A DNA stretch of 64,000 nucleotides from Demequina sp. NBRC 110051 (GCF_002090055.1 NZ_BBRH01000017.1:1-64000); one strand, 5' to 3'; counted from the first letter of the stretch, positions 36,351-45,111 are shown. Notes: generated by a model from the sequence alone, not told the origin. A program made the numbers and translations.

Positions 36351-37099
36351 GTCTCGCTTCTACCCCGCTCGACCACGACTACGCGGCGGCGCTTGCCGAC
36401 GTGCGCGCCCGCGTCCACGTCGCGGAGGCCGCGTGCGGGCGCGCGGGCTCGGGCGTGCAGGTGCTGGTGGCGACGAAGGCGTGGGATGCGGGTGCTGCGG
36501 CAGGCGCGGTCGCTGGTGGCGCACGGCTCGTAGGCGAGTCGCGCATGCAGGAGCTCGCCGAGAAGGGCGAGGCGCTGCGAGAGGCGGGGGCCGTGGTGCA
36601 CGTCATCGGCCAGCTGCAGCGCAACAAGGCGGCGATCGCCGTCGAGTACGCGGCGTGCGTGCAGACGGTGGACTCGCTGAAGCTTGCCGAACGGCTGTCG
36701 CGGCTGTGCCTCGAGGCCGAGCGCGACCTGCAGGTGATGATCCAGGTCAACGTCTCGGGCGAGGAGTCGAAGGCGGGGGTCGCGCCGTCGGCGGCGCTGT
36801 CGCTCGCGGCGGCCGTGCAGTCGCTGCCTGCGCTCGAGGTGGTCGGCTTCATGACGATCGGGCTGAACTCGCCAGTCGAGGCCGATGTCCGGGCCGGTTA
36901 TCGGGTGCTGCGAGAGATCAGGGATACGGCCCTGATTTCCTCCGAACGTGGCGCAATTGATTTGTCGAGCGCGTGGCAGCTGTCGATGGGCATGTCGGGC
37001 GACCTGGAATGGGCGATCGCCGAGGGCGCGACCATGATCCGGGTGGGGACGGCCGTGATGGGGTCACGCCCGGACGGTACGGACGAGCGGACCGCATGA
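36347..37099 (+). CDS. yggS: YggS-family pyridoxal phosphate homeostasis protein
   Basis: A 250-residue single-domain PLP-binding protein with the alanine-racemase barrel fold. The PLP lysine is in VQVLVATKAWDAG. Further motifs are LVGESRMQELAEKG (family usually GENRVQE), HVIGQLQRNKA, QVNVSGEESKAGV, and LSMGMSGDLEWAIAEGATMIRVGTAVMG. It buffers PLP and affects amino-acid metabolism. It is coupled to ybaK and to the helicase by overlapping start/stop codons. Confidence 0.95.
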   Translation: MSLASTPLDHDYAAALADVRARVHVAEAACGRAGSGVQVLVATKAWDAGAAAGAVAGGARLVGESRMQELAEKGEALREAGAVVHVIGQLQRNKAAIAVEYAACVQTVDSLKLAERLSRLCLEAERDLQVMIQVNVSGEESKAGVAPSAALSLAAAVQSLPALEVVGFMTIGLNSPVEADVRAGYRVLREIRDTALISSERGAIDLSSAWQLSMGMSGDLEWAIAEGATMIRVGTAVMGSRPDGTDERTA

Positions 37100-39786
37100 G
37101 CACCACCGCCCCGCTGCTCGCCGCCCTGCCTGCCACCGACACAGGGCAGGCACCCGACCCCGACGCCCTCTACGAGGCCTTCGCCACCTGGGCGGCCGAC
37201 ACGGGTCTGCCGCTGTACCCGCACCAGGACGAGGCGCTCATGGAGATCGTCTCCGGCTCGCACGTCATTCTCGCCACCCCCACGGGATCGGGAAAGTCGC
37301 TGGTCGCGGCGGGCGCCCACTTCGCGGCGCTGGCCGCCGAGCGCGCGGGCAAGGGAGCGCGGACCTACTACACGGCGCCGCTGAAGGCCCTGGTAAGCGA
37401 GAAGTTCTTCAATCTCATCGACTTGTTCGGGTCCGAGAACGTGGGGCTCATGACGGGCGACTCAGCGGTCAATGCCGACGCTCCCATCATCTGCTGCACG
37501 GCCGAGATTCTTGCCAATCTGGCCCTGCGCGACGGTGCGGCGACCGAGGCGTCGATCGTCGTCATGGACGAGTTCCACTTCTACGCCGACCCCCAGCGCG
37601 GCTGGGCGTGGCAGGTGCCGCTGCTGGAGCTGCCGAAGGCGCAGTTCGTGCTGATGTCGGCCACGCTGGGCGACACCTCGTGGCTCGTGGAGGACCTGGA
37701 GAGCCGCACCGGCCGCGCCGTCGCCGAGGTCACCACTGCCGAGCGCCCCGTGCCGCTGACTTTCGAGTACATCCTCGAGCCGCTGCCCGAGGTCGTCGAA
37801 CGGCTCGTGGAATCCGGCAAGTCCCCGGCGTACATCGTCCACTTCACGCAGAAGGACGCCGTCGAGCGTGCGCAGGCGCTGCTGAGCATGCAGGTCGCCA
37901 CCAAGGCGGAGCGCGCGGCCATTTCAGATGCCCTCGACGGCATCCGCTTCGGCACAGGATTCGGTAAGACCTTAAGTAAATTCCTGCGCGCGGGCATCGG
38001 CGTCCACCACGCGGGAATGCTGCCCAAGTACCGGCGCATCGTCGAGCGCCTCACCCAGCAAGGTCTGCTCAAGGTCGTGTGCGGCACCGACACCCTCGGA
38101 GTCGGCATCAACGTCCCCATCCGCACCGTGCTGCTGACGAGCCTCGTGAAATACGACGGCGAGCGGATGCGCCACCTGAGCGCCCGCGAGTTCCACCAGA
38201 TCGCGGGCCGCGCGGGCCGCGCCGGCTACGACACCGAGGGCGACGTCCTCGTCATGGCCCCCGAGCACGTCATCGAGAACCGCAAGGCACTGCTGAAGGC
38301 CGGCGACGACCCCAAGAAGCGCAAGAAGATCGTCCGCAAGTCGGCCCCGCAGGGCTCGGTGAACTGGACCGATGCCACCTTCGAGCGCCTGCGCGAAGCC
38401 GAGCCCGAGCCACTTACCAGCCGCTTCGCCGTCACGCACGCGATGGTGCTCAACATCCTCGCGCGCGGCCAGGCCAACCCGTGGCTCGACCGCGAGCCGC
38501 AGGACCCGGTGCTCGCCATGCGCGACCTCCTGGCCGCTCTCCACGAGACCGACGCCCAGCGCTCCGCTCACGCGCGCCAGGCCCTACGCATCGCGCGCTC
38601 GCTCAAGATCGCGGGCGTGGTCGAGCAGCTGCGTGTCCCGGACCCGACGCACCCGCGTGGGGAACGCCCCACCATGCGTCTGGTGGTGGACGTCCCTCGC
38701 AACTTCGCCCTCAACCAGCCGTTGTCCCCCTTCGCGCTGGCCGCGATGGACCTGCTCAACGTCGAGTCGCCCGATCACGCCCTCGACGTGGTCTCGGTGA
38801 TCGAGTCGACCCTGTCGGACCCGCGCCAGGTCCTCATCGCACAGCAGCATGCGGCCCGAGGAGAGGCGATCGCGGCGATGAAGGCCGACGGCATCGAGTA
38901 CGAGGAGCGCATGGAACTCATGGAGGAGGTCACGTGGCCCCGTCCGCTCGCCGATCTCCTCGAGCCCGCCTTCATCACCTACCGCCGCGCCAACCCGTGG
39001 GTACTCGACGCGGAGCTCTCCCCCAAATCCGTGGTGCGCGACATGCTCGAGAAGGCGATGTCCTTCGGCGACCTGGTCTCGGTCTACGGGTTGGAGCGCA
39101 CCGAGGGTGTGGTGCTGCGCTACCTCGCGGAGGCCTACCGCGCAATGCGCCAGACGGTCCCCGAGGAGCACCGCACCGACGAGGTCGAGGCGATCACGGA
39201 CTGGCTGGGCGAGGTGGTGCGCTCCACGGACTCGTCCCTGCTCGACGAGTGGGAACGCCTGATGAATCCCGATGCCGTGGTCGCCGACGACGCCGACCCC
39301 GCCTCCGCGGGGCTCACCCCGGCGATGGCGGGCCCGGCGCGCCCCATGACGGGCAACCCGCGGGTGCTGCGCCGCCTGGTCGGCAATGCGATGTTCCGCC
39401 GGGTCGAGCTCGCCGCTCGCGAGGACTACACGGCGTTGGGCGCGCTCGACGGGCGCTCCGGGTGGACGGCCGATGCGTGGCGCGACGCCCTTGACCCGCT
39501 CTTCGAGGCGCAGGGAGACGATGCGATCGACATCGGCCCCGACGCCCGCTCGGCGGCGCTGCTCACCTTCGTGGAGCCCGGCGGCGACCACGCCGAGGGG
39601 CGCGCGCAGGCGGCGTTGGCGGCCACCGCGGAGGGTGCCCTCCCGGAGGGCACCTGGCTGGTGCGTCAGGTGCTGGCGGATCCGGCGGGCGACCACGACT
39701 GGGCGATCACGGCGCTGGTGGATCTCGAGGCCTCGGACGAGGCGGGAGCACCGGTGATCGAGGTCATAGCGGTAGGCCCGCAGTAG
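37096..39786 (+). CDS. DEAD/DEAH-box helicase with DUF3516 C-terminal domain
   Basis: An 896-residue superfamily 2 helicase. Motif I is ATPTGSGKS, motif II is VMDEFHFY, motif III is LMSATLGD, and motifs V and VI are CGTDTLGVGINVP and HQIAGRAGRAG. This Ski2-like core spans about 1-440 and is followed by a helical DUF3516 region of about 400 residues found in actinobacterial relatives. The function may be RNA turnover or ribosome-related remodelling and is not established. It ends a run of three overlapping genes. A hairpin follows at 39821. Confidence 0.92.
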   Translation: MSTTAPLLAALPATDTGQAPDPDALYEAFATWAADTGLPLYPHQDEALMEIVSGSHVILATPTGSGKSLVAAGAHFAALAAERAGKGARTYYTAPLKALVSEKFFNLIDLFGSENVGLMTGDSAVNADAPIICCTAEILANLALRDGAATEASIVVMDEFHFYADPQRGWAWQVPLLELPKAQFVLMSATLGDTSWLVEDLESRTGRAVAEVTTAERPVPLTFEYILEPLPEVVERLVESGKSPAYIVHFTQKDAVERAQALLSMQVATKAERAAISDALDGIRFGTGFGKTLSKFLRAGIGVHHAGMLPKYRRIVERLTQQGLLKVVCGTDTLGVGINVPIRTVLLTSLVKYDGERMRHLSAREFHQIAGRAGRAGYDTEGDVLVMAPEHVIENRKALLKAGDDPKKRKKIVRKSAPQGSVNWTDATFERLREAEPEPLTSRFAVTHAMVLNILARGQANPWLDREPQDPVLAMRDLLAALHETDAQRSAHARQALRIARSLKIAGVVEQLRVPDPTHPRGERPTMRLVVDVPRNFALNQPLSPFALAAMDLLNVESPDHALDVVSVIESTLSDPRQVLIAQQHAARGEAIAAMKADGIEYEERMELMEEVTWPRPLADLLEPAFITYRRANPWVLDAELSPKSVVRDMLEKAMSFGDLVSVYGLERTEGVVLRYLAEAYRAMRQTVPEEHRTDEVEAITDWLGEVVRSTDSSLLDEWERLMNPDAVVADDADPASAGLTPAMAGPARPMTGNPRVLRRLVGNAMFRRVELAAREDYTALGALDGRSGWTADAWRDALDPLFEAQGDDAIDIGPDARSAALLTFVEPGGDHAEGRAQAALAATAEGALPEGTWLVRQVLADPAGDHDWAITALVDLEASDEAGAPVIEVIAVGPQ

Positions 39787-39820
39787 CCGAACCAGCTGGG
39801 CAACAACCGCCATTCTTGGG

Positions 39821-39867
39821 GCCCCCGAAAACTCAAGTTCGGGCCTTCTACCAGGCATTTCGGGGGC
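39821..39867. terminator. Long hairpin after the helicase gene
   Basis: Perfect arms GCCCCCGAAA/TTTCGGGGGC enclose a 27-nt loop that contains smaller GCC/GGC pairing. It lies 35 bp after the stop codon. Confidence 0.6.
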
Positions 39868-39869
39868 AC

Positions 39870-39892
39870 TTAAGAAAGGCTTGCCTTCCTAG
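39870..39892 (+). promoter_or_regulatory. DtxR/IdeR-like box before the VIT transporter
   Basis: TTAAGAAAGGCTTGCCTTCC, with the perfect core AAGGC-TT-GCCTT, fits the IdeR/DtxR 19-bp consensus at about 12 of 19 positions. It stands 34 bp before the ATG. It would link expression to iron or manganese. Confidence 0.5.
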
Positions 39893-39925
39893 CGGGCGAC
39901 CACCGCATCGGCCTAACCTGGTTTC

Positions 39926-40639
39926 ATGACGCCCGCAGGAACCCATCACATCGACGAGGACGCCGTCACCCGACGGCTCAATGCATTGCGCGCCGCGGTG
40001 CTCGGAGCGAACGACGGCATCGTGTCGATCGCGGGTCTCGTCATCGGTGTCGCCGCGGCCACCCCCGACAACCACGGCGCGATTCTGGCAGCCGGTGTCG
40101 CCGGCCTCACCGCGGGCGCGCTGTCGATGGCGGTCGGCGAATACGTGTCGGTGAGCTCGCAGTCCGACGCCGAGAAGCAGCAGCTGCGCCGCGAGCACCG
40201 CTGGCACCAGGTGCGCCCGGAGTGGGAGCTCGAGCAGCTCGTCGAGCTCAACATGGAGACGGGCATGAGCGAGGAGACGGCCCGCAAGGCCGCGCAGGAG
40301 CAGACCGCGCACGATCCGGTCGCGATCCACGCCCGCATGCACCTGGGAATCGACCCCGACGAGATCACGAACCCTTGGCACGCCGGCTGGGCCTCGCTGC
40401 TGGCCTTCAGCGCGGGCGGACTGCTGCCGCTGCTGACCATCCTGCTGGCGCCCACGGCCTGGCAGATCCCCGCGACCTACGTGGCCGTCATCGTTGCGCT
40501 GGCCATCACGGGCTACGAGGCAGCGCGCTGGGCCCACTCCCCCCGACTGCGCTCGGTGCTGCGCAATATCGCGGGCGGAACGCTCGCGATGGCCATCACC
40601 TGGGCGATCGGTTCGCTGCTGGGTGTGGCGGTCGCCTAA
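39926..40639 (+). CDS. VIT1/CCC1-family iron/manganese transporter
   Basis: A 237-residue membrane protein. Helix 1 is ALRAAVLGANDGIVSIAGLVIGVAAA, helix 2 is GLTAGALSMAVGEYVSVSSQ. A cytoplasmic Glu-rich segment (ELEQLVELNMETGMSEETARKAA) forms the metal-capture domain, and three more helices follow. Family members move Fe(II) or Mn(II) out of the cytoplasm and protect from overload. A DtxR-like box upstream agrees with metal control. Confidence 0.93.
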   Translation: MTPAGTHHIDEDAVTRRLNALRAAVLGANDGIVSIAGLVIGVAAATPDNHGAILAAGVAGLTAGALSMAVGEYVSVSSQSDAEKQQLRREHRWHQVRPEWELEQLVELNMETGMSEETARKAAQEQTAHDPVAIHARMHLGIDPDEITNPWHAGWASLLAFSAGGLLPLLTILLAPTAWQIPATYVAVIVALAITGYEAARWAHSPRLRSVLRNIAGGTLAMAITWAIGSLLGVAVA

Positions 40640-40648
40640 CGCAGGGCG

Positions 40649-41707
40649 CTACGGCACCAGCCCAATCCACTCGTCGGTCGAGAACTTCGACTCCACGAGC
40701 GCCTCGGCTTCGGCGAGCTCGTCGGGGGTGACGGCGCCGGCGTGGGTCGAGTAGCGGCCCGAGAAGTGCGCGAGGAAGGCGTCGATGATGTCCTTACGCG
40801 CCATGCCGGTCTGGCTGCGCAGCGGGTCCACGCGCTTGTTCGCGCTCTTGGTCCCCTTGTCGGACATCTTCTCGCGGCCAATGCGCAGGGTCTCCATCAT
40901 CGCGTCCGCGTCGATGTCGTAGGCCATGGTCACGTGGTGGAGGACGGCACCGGAGGCGTAGCGCTTCTGCGCGGCGCCGGCGATCTTGCCGTGCTCGGAG
41001 GCGATGTCGTTCAGCGGCACGTAGCGCGCCTTGATGCCCACGTCGGCGAGCGCACCCAGGACCCAGTCGTCGAGGAACGCGTAGGACTGTTCGAAGCTCA
41101 GCCCCTCCACCAGCGAAGGAGGCACAGAGAGCGAGTAGGTGATGGTGTTACCAGGCTGAACGAACATCGCGCCGCCGCCGGAGACGCGGCGAGTGACGGT
41201 GATGTCGTGCTTGGCCGCACCCTCGGGGTCGACCTCATTGGTGAGCGACTGGAACGAGCCGATGATGACCGCGTTCGAGGCCCACTCCCAGATGCGCAGG
41301 GTGGGGGCGCGGCGGCCGTCGGCTACGCGGCGCGACAGCACGTCGTCGATCGCCATCTGCAGGTGCGGCGCGCGCGGCTCGTCGTGCAGGACCTCGAAGG
41401 TGTGGTCGTGCCAGCCGGTGGCGTGACCAAGGGCGCGGCGCACGGCAATCGCGACGGCCTCGGGGCTGAAGCCCACAAAGTGCGCGTCGGGGCCGGCGGC
41501 GCGCTGGACGGCAGCGGCGAGGTCGGCGACGCTCGCGGAGGCGCGCATGCCCGTGAGGGCCAGGCGGATGTCGTGGATCGCCTCGGCGGGCTCGAGGAAG
41601 AAGTCCCCCGAAATCACCACGCGCGAGAGGGTGTCGCCGTCGGCCTCGACGTCCGCGATGACGAGCTTGCCGCCAGGAACCTTGTATTCACCGTGCATGC
41701 TCACCAT
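40649..41707 (-). CDS. lplA: Lipoate-protein ligase A with N-terminal accessory domain
   Basis: A 352-residue enzyme that attaches lipoate to dehydrogenase E2 subunits and GcvH. The catalytic domain (about 95-300) has RRVSGGGAMFVQPGN for ATP/lipoate binding and the key Lys in GKIAGAAQKRYASGAVLHHVTM. The accessory domain is at the N-terminus (EYKVPGGKLVIADVEADGDTLSRVVISGDFFLEP). In E. coli LplA it is at the C-terminus, so the order is permuted here. It converges with the VIT gene. Confidence 0.9.
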   Translation of the reverse strand: MVSMHGEYKVPGGKLVIADVEADGDTLSRVVISGDFFLEPAEAIHDIRLALTGMRASASVADLAAAVQRAAGPDAHFVGFSPEAVAIAVRRALGHATGWHDHTFEVLHDEPRAPHLQMAIDDVLSRRVADGRRAPTLRIWEWASNAVIIGSFQSLTNEVDPEGAAKHDITVTRRVSGGGAMFVQPGNTITYSLSVPPSLVEGLSFEQSYAFLDDWVLGALADVGIKARYVPLNDIASEHGKIAGAAQKRYASGAVLHHVTMAYDIDADAMMETLRIGREKMSDKGTKSANKRVDPLRSQTGMARKDIIDAFLAHFSGRYSTHAGAVTPDELAEAEALVESKFSTDEWIGLVP

Positions 41708-41743
41708 TGTCTCGCCGTTTGCGGACGCTCAAGACACACGGAC

Positions 41744-41792
41744 GGCCGATGCCGTGGCGGGCCCACGTACGGGCCTCGCCACGGCATCGGCC
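41744..41792. repeat. REP-like palindrome of two facing GGCCGATGCCGTGG copies
   Basis: GGCCGATGCCGTGGCG (41744-41759) and its exact reverse complement (41777-41792) flank a 17-bp spacer with GCCC-ACGTAC-GGGC. The perfect 16-bp arms lie in the gap between cimA and lplA. The layout repeats that of 5448-5496. Confidence 0.75.
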
Positions 41793-41804
41793 GACTGATG
41801 TGAT

Positions 41805-43400
41805 TTAGCGCCGCTCGACGCCGGCCTTCAGCAGGCCGTATACGAGCGAGTCGACGAGCGCCTCCCAGGCGGCCTCGATGATGTTGGGGCCCACGCCGAC
41901 GGTGCGCCAGGTGCGGCCGGTCTCGCGGTGGACCGTGGTGATGAGGACGCGGGTGACGGCGTCGGTGCCGTGGCTGGCCTCCATGATGCGCACCTTGAAG
42001 TCGCTCAGTTCGAAGTCCCCGATCTCGGGGTAGGCGCCCTTGAGGGAGGTACGCAGGGCGTGGTCGAGGGCGTTGACGGGACCGTTGCCCTCGCCCACGG
42101 CGACAATGCGGTCGCCGCCGGCGTGGAGCTTGATGACGGCCTCGGCGTCGGCGTCGGTGGGGTCACCGGGCTTCGACGAGACGCGGACGCGCCAGGTCTC
42201 GACGTCCCAGAAGGCGTTGTCCTCGCCCAGCTCGGAGCGCAGCAGGAGCTCGAACGATGCGTCGGCGGCGTCGAAGGTGTAGCCGGCGGCCTCGGCGTGC
42301 TTGACGCGGTCGGTGACGCGGCCCAGCAGTTCCCCCTGGCCCTCGAGGTCGAAGCCGAGCTCCTTGCCCTTGAGCTCGATGCTGGCCCTGCCCGCCATGT
42401 CGGACACCAGCATGCGCAGGCCGTTGCCGACCTTCTCGGGCTGAGTGTGCTGGTAGAGGTCGGGGTCCACGCGGATGGCGCTCGCGTGAAGGCCGGCCTT
42501 GTGGGCGAAGGCGCTCGCGCCCACGTAGGGCTGCCGGGCGAAGGGGGCGATGTTGGTGATCTCGGAGATCGCGTGCGCGATGCGGGTCGCCTCGGTAAGC
42601 CCGTCGCCCTTCAAGACCGTGAGGCCCTTCTTGATCTCGAGGTTGGCGACCACCGAAATGATGTCGGCGTTGCCGGTGCGCTCGCCGTAGCCATTGATGC
42701 AGCCCTGCACGTGGGTGGCGCCGGCGGCCACGGCGGCCATCGAGTTGGCGACGGCGCAGCCGGAGTCGTTGTGGGCGTGCATGCCGAGGGGCAGGTCCAC
42801 CTGGCCGCGGACGGCGCGGACGATCTCGGCGACGTCGTCAGGCAGCATGCCGCCGTTGGTGTCGCACAGGCACAGGGTGTCGGCGCCGCCATTCACGGCG
42901 GCCTGGAGTGCGCGCACCGAGTAGTCGGCGTCAAAGCGATAGCCGTCGAAGAAGTGCTCGGCATCCATGATGACGCGGCGCCCCTCGCCGGTGAGGAACG
43001 CGAAGGTCTCCTCGATCATGGCGAGGTTCTCGTCGGGGCTGACGCGCAGGGCGCGCTCGGCGTGGCGGATGTCGGCCTTGCACACCAGCGTGATGATGGG
43101 CGCCTCGGAGTCCAGGAGGGCGCGCACCTGGGGGTCGGAGGCGGCGGTGGTGCCGGCCTTGCGGGTCATGCCGAAGGCAGCAAGCTGGGCGTGCTTGAAC
43201 GACAGCTCCTTGGCGGCGAGCCCAAAAAACTCGGTGTCCTTCGGCACGGCACCGGGCCAGCCACCCTCGATGACGCCCACACCGAGCTCATCGAGCAGGG
43301 GCGCGATCGCCATCTTGTCGGCGACCGAGAGGTTCATGCCCTCCTGCTGGGCGCCGTCGCGCAGGGTGGTGTCGTAGACCTCGACCGTGAGATCCGTCAT
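41805..43400 (-). CDS. cimA: (R)-citramalate synthase
   Basis: A 531-residue enzyme that condenses pyruvate with acetyl-CoA and so makes isoleucine without threonine. The HMGL/LeuA-type barrel shows YDTTLRDGAQQEGMNLS near the N-terminus, metal-binding HAHNDSGCAVANS, and NGYGERTGNADI. HKAGLHASAI follows, and a C-terminal LeuA-type regulatory domain begins around residue 385. The length and EGGWPGA segment fit the CimA branch rather than LeuA. GGAGG precedes the ATG at 43400. A leader with three Ile codons and a terminator lies upstream, so end-product attenuation by isoleucine is predicted. Confidence 0.93.
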   Translation of the reverse strand: MTDLTVEVYDTTLRDGAQQEGMNLSVADKMAIAPLLDELGVGVIEGGWPGAVPKDTEFFGLAAKELSFKHAQLAAFGMTRKAGTTAASDPQVRALLDSEAPIITLVCKADIRHAERALRVSPDENLAMIEETFAFLTGEGRRVIMDAEHFFDGYRFDADYSVRALQAAVNGGADTLCLCDTNGGMLPDDVAEIVRAVRGQVDLPLGMHAHNDSGCAVANSMAAVAAGATHVQGCINGYGERTGNADIISVVANLEIKKGLTVLKGDGLTEATRIAHAISEITNIAPFARQPYVGASAFAHKAGLHASAIRVDPDLYQHTQPEKVGNGLRMLVSDMAGRASIELKGKELGFDLEGQGELLGRVTDRVKHAEAAGYTFDAADASFELLLRSELGEDNAFWDVETWRVRVSSKPGDPTDADAEAVIKLHAGGDRIVAVGEGNGPVNALDHALRTSLKGAYPEIGDFELSDFKVRIMEASHGTDAVTRVLITTVHRETGRTWRTVGVGPNIIEAAWEALVDSLVYGLLKAGVERR

Positions 43401-43460
43401 GGGGTGCCTCCCGAAGGCTGGTTGCTTCACACCGTGTCGCCTGGGCAACACCTTCCCAAC

Positions 43461-43518
43461 AAAAAAGCCCCCCAGGTACGGGAGGCTAGCGCGTCGGGAG
43501 GGTATCGCCGACGCGCTA
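43461..43518 (-). promoter_or_regulatory. Transcription attenuator in the cimA leader
   Basis: On the minus strand an 11-bp hairpin (TAGCGCGTCGG/CCGACGCGCTA, 43487-43518) begins at the leader stop codon. It is followed by a terminator hairpin (AGCCTCCC-GTACC-TGGGGGGCT) with TTTTTT (43461-43488). The loop of the first hairpin holds a second CCCTCCC that could compete for the terminator's GGGGGG arm. This layout is that of a classical ribosome-controlled attenuator. Confidence 0.8.
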
Positions 43519-43542
43519 CGGAATGATGATCGCGGTGTGCAT
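43516..43542 (-). CDS. Isoleucine leader peptide of cimA (MHTAIIIP)
   Basis: A nine-codon reading frame, ATG CAC ACC GCG ATC ATC ATT CCG TAG, has three consecutive isoleucine codons. It ends at the foot of the attenuator hairpin, 116 bp before cimA. An extended -10 element, TGCCATACT (43550-43558), ends seven bases before the ATG, so the transcript may start at the ATG itself and be leaderless. Ile-tRNA shortage would stall the ribosome here and let transcription pass into cimA. Confidence 0.8.
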   Translation of the reverse strand: MHTAIIIP

Positions 43543-43653
43543 CGGGGCCAGTATGGCACAGGCGTCAAGATCTGCCAGCGTCGATGCCGAGTCCCTGACC
43601 GCTCCATAGGACACGGCCTGCGAGCTCTCGCAGGCAGAGTGCTCCCCCGAACG

Positions 43654-45063
43654 CTAGGTGGCGGGTTCGAGTTCGTAGTGGGCTTTGCCGCCGATGCGGG
43701 GGGTGCGGTCGGGGTCGATGGAGGCCGGTGGGATGAACCACACTTGGGTGCCGCGGATATCGATGTCCCAGCCGCCGTGGTGGATGCGATGGTGGCAGCT
43801 CACACACAGGAGGACACCGTTGGAGAGGTCGGTTTGTCCGCCGTTGATCCACCATCGGATGTGGTGCGCTTCGCAGTAGCTGGGTGGGGCGTGACACCAG
43901 GAGCAGCCTCCGTCACGTTCGACCAGGGCGAGTTTGATTTCGGTGGAGAACAGTCGGTCTTTCCAGCCCACGTCCAGGGGAACACTCTCGCCGCCCATGA
44001 TCATGGGTAGGACCTCCATGTCGACGGCCATGCGTCGCAGGGTGCCCACCGAGATGGGTGAATCGATACCGTCCACGGATGCGCAGCCCACACCGGTCTC
44101 GACGGCGTCGATGTCGGTGCGCAGCACGATGGTGGTGGTCACACCGGTGGGCACTTCCGTGCAGCCCAAACTGTGCCGTGCGGCAGCCGAGAGGGCGTCG
44201 GCGTGGATTTGGCCGGGGGTGCGGTCGTCCTCGGTGAAGTCCATCCCGATCTTGCCCTTCTTCTGGGCGTTGTCACGTCGGGTCCGCATCACTTGCTTTA
44301 CCGCACCCTTGAGGAGCGTCACAATCGGGGCGGCGGTGGACACGTCCAGGCGGGCATGGATCCCAACCGAGCCGTCGGCTTCATCCTTGATCTGCACGTA
44401 CCGGTTCTCAAACGCGACACGATCACGTTCCTCCACGTCCTTGGGTCGATGCCACGCTTCCTCGGCCAGCAGCATGCGACGAATGTCTCGCAGACTCAGG
44501 CTGCACGCCTTCGCCACGATCTTCTGCTCCACCGCGACGATCTTGTCGGGTGCGACCTGCTCGATACGTTCCAAGGCGCGGGTAATCACCGCGGCGGCCT
44601 CCATCGACAGCGCCCCCGACATTACGGCTTCAGCGAGCACAGGGAAATGCGGTGCCGCACGCGTGGTCGCGCCAGGACCATCCGCACCCGCGTCCCCACC
44701 CGCGTCCCCACCCGCGTCCACGCCGGCCTCACCGGGCTCGCTCTGGCGTGGCCGTGTCGCATCGGCGACGGCCAAAATCCTCTGCGCTTCAGCCTCGGAG
44801 CCACCCAGAGCATCGGCCAACATCTGGCCAGGCGACGCGAAACCACGCTTACGGGCCACCCCTTGGAGACACTCGGCAGGATCCGAACGCCGCGCCAACT
44901 CCCCCGCCACCTCACCCAGCGCCACTTCCGTCATGCGACGCACCTGCACCAGGGCGCTTTGGAGTTCGACCAGCCGGTTCGCGGGCGTCGAACCCAAATC
45001 GTCGCCCTCGAACGAGCGCGCGACAGCGACAGTACGGTCGAGCTCGGCGGTCGAGAAGTTCAT
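43654..45063 (-). CDS. DUF222/HNH endonuclease-domain protein (13E12-repeat type)
   Basis: A 469-residue protein. DUF222 fills about residues 20-350 and the HNH domain the C-terminus (CSWCHAPPSYCEAHHIRWWINGGQTDLSNGVLLCVSCHHRIHHGGWDIDI), with the zinc-binding Cys pairs and catalytic HH intact. Such genes occur in many copies in actinobacterial genomes, including the REP13E12 family of mycobacteria, and may be mobile or defence-related. A Gly/Asp/Ala linker is encoded by a 12-bp minisatellite. The biological role is unknown. Confidence 0.88.
   Translation of the reverse strand: MNFSTAELDRTVAVARSFEGDDLGSTPANRLVELQSALVQVRRMTEVALGEVAGELARRSDPAECLQGVARKRGFASPGQMLADALGGSEAEAQRILAVADATRPRQSEPGEAGVDAGGDAGGDAGADGPGATTRAAPHFPVLAEAVMSGALSMEAAAVITRALERIEQVAPDKIVAVEQKIVAKACSLSLRDIRRMLLAEEAWHRPKDVEERDRVAFENRYVQIKDEADGSVGIHARLDVSTAAPIVTLLKGAVKQVMRTRRDNAQKKGKIGMDFTEDDRTPGQIHADALSAAARHSLGCTEVPTGVTTTIVLRTDIDAVETGVGCASVDGIDSPISVGTLRRMAVDMEVLPMIMGGESVPLDVGWKDRLFSTEIKLALVERDGGCSWCHAPPSYCEAHHIRWWINGGQTDLSNGVLLCVSCHHRIHHGGWDIDIRGTQVWFIPPASIDPDRTPRIGGKAHYELEPAT
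44686..44721. repeat. Three-copy 12-bp minisatellite
   Basis: ACCCGCGTCCCC occurs twice, followed by a near copy, inside the DUF222/HNH gene. It encodes Gly-Gly-Asp-Ala repeats in a linker, and the 12-bp period keeps the frame. Confidence 0.8.
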
Positions 45064-45111
45064 GACACCAGTCTCCCGCGCACCACCGACATCCCTGCTA
45101 GATACCCGAAA

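Noticed and set aside
43654-45063. Group II intron or IS transposase suggested by the HNH domain
   Set aside because: The DUF222 domain and the whole-gene layout match the 13E12-type family. No inverted repeats or target duplications are seen at the ends.
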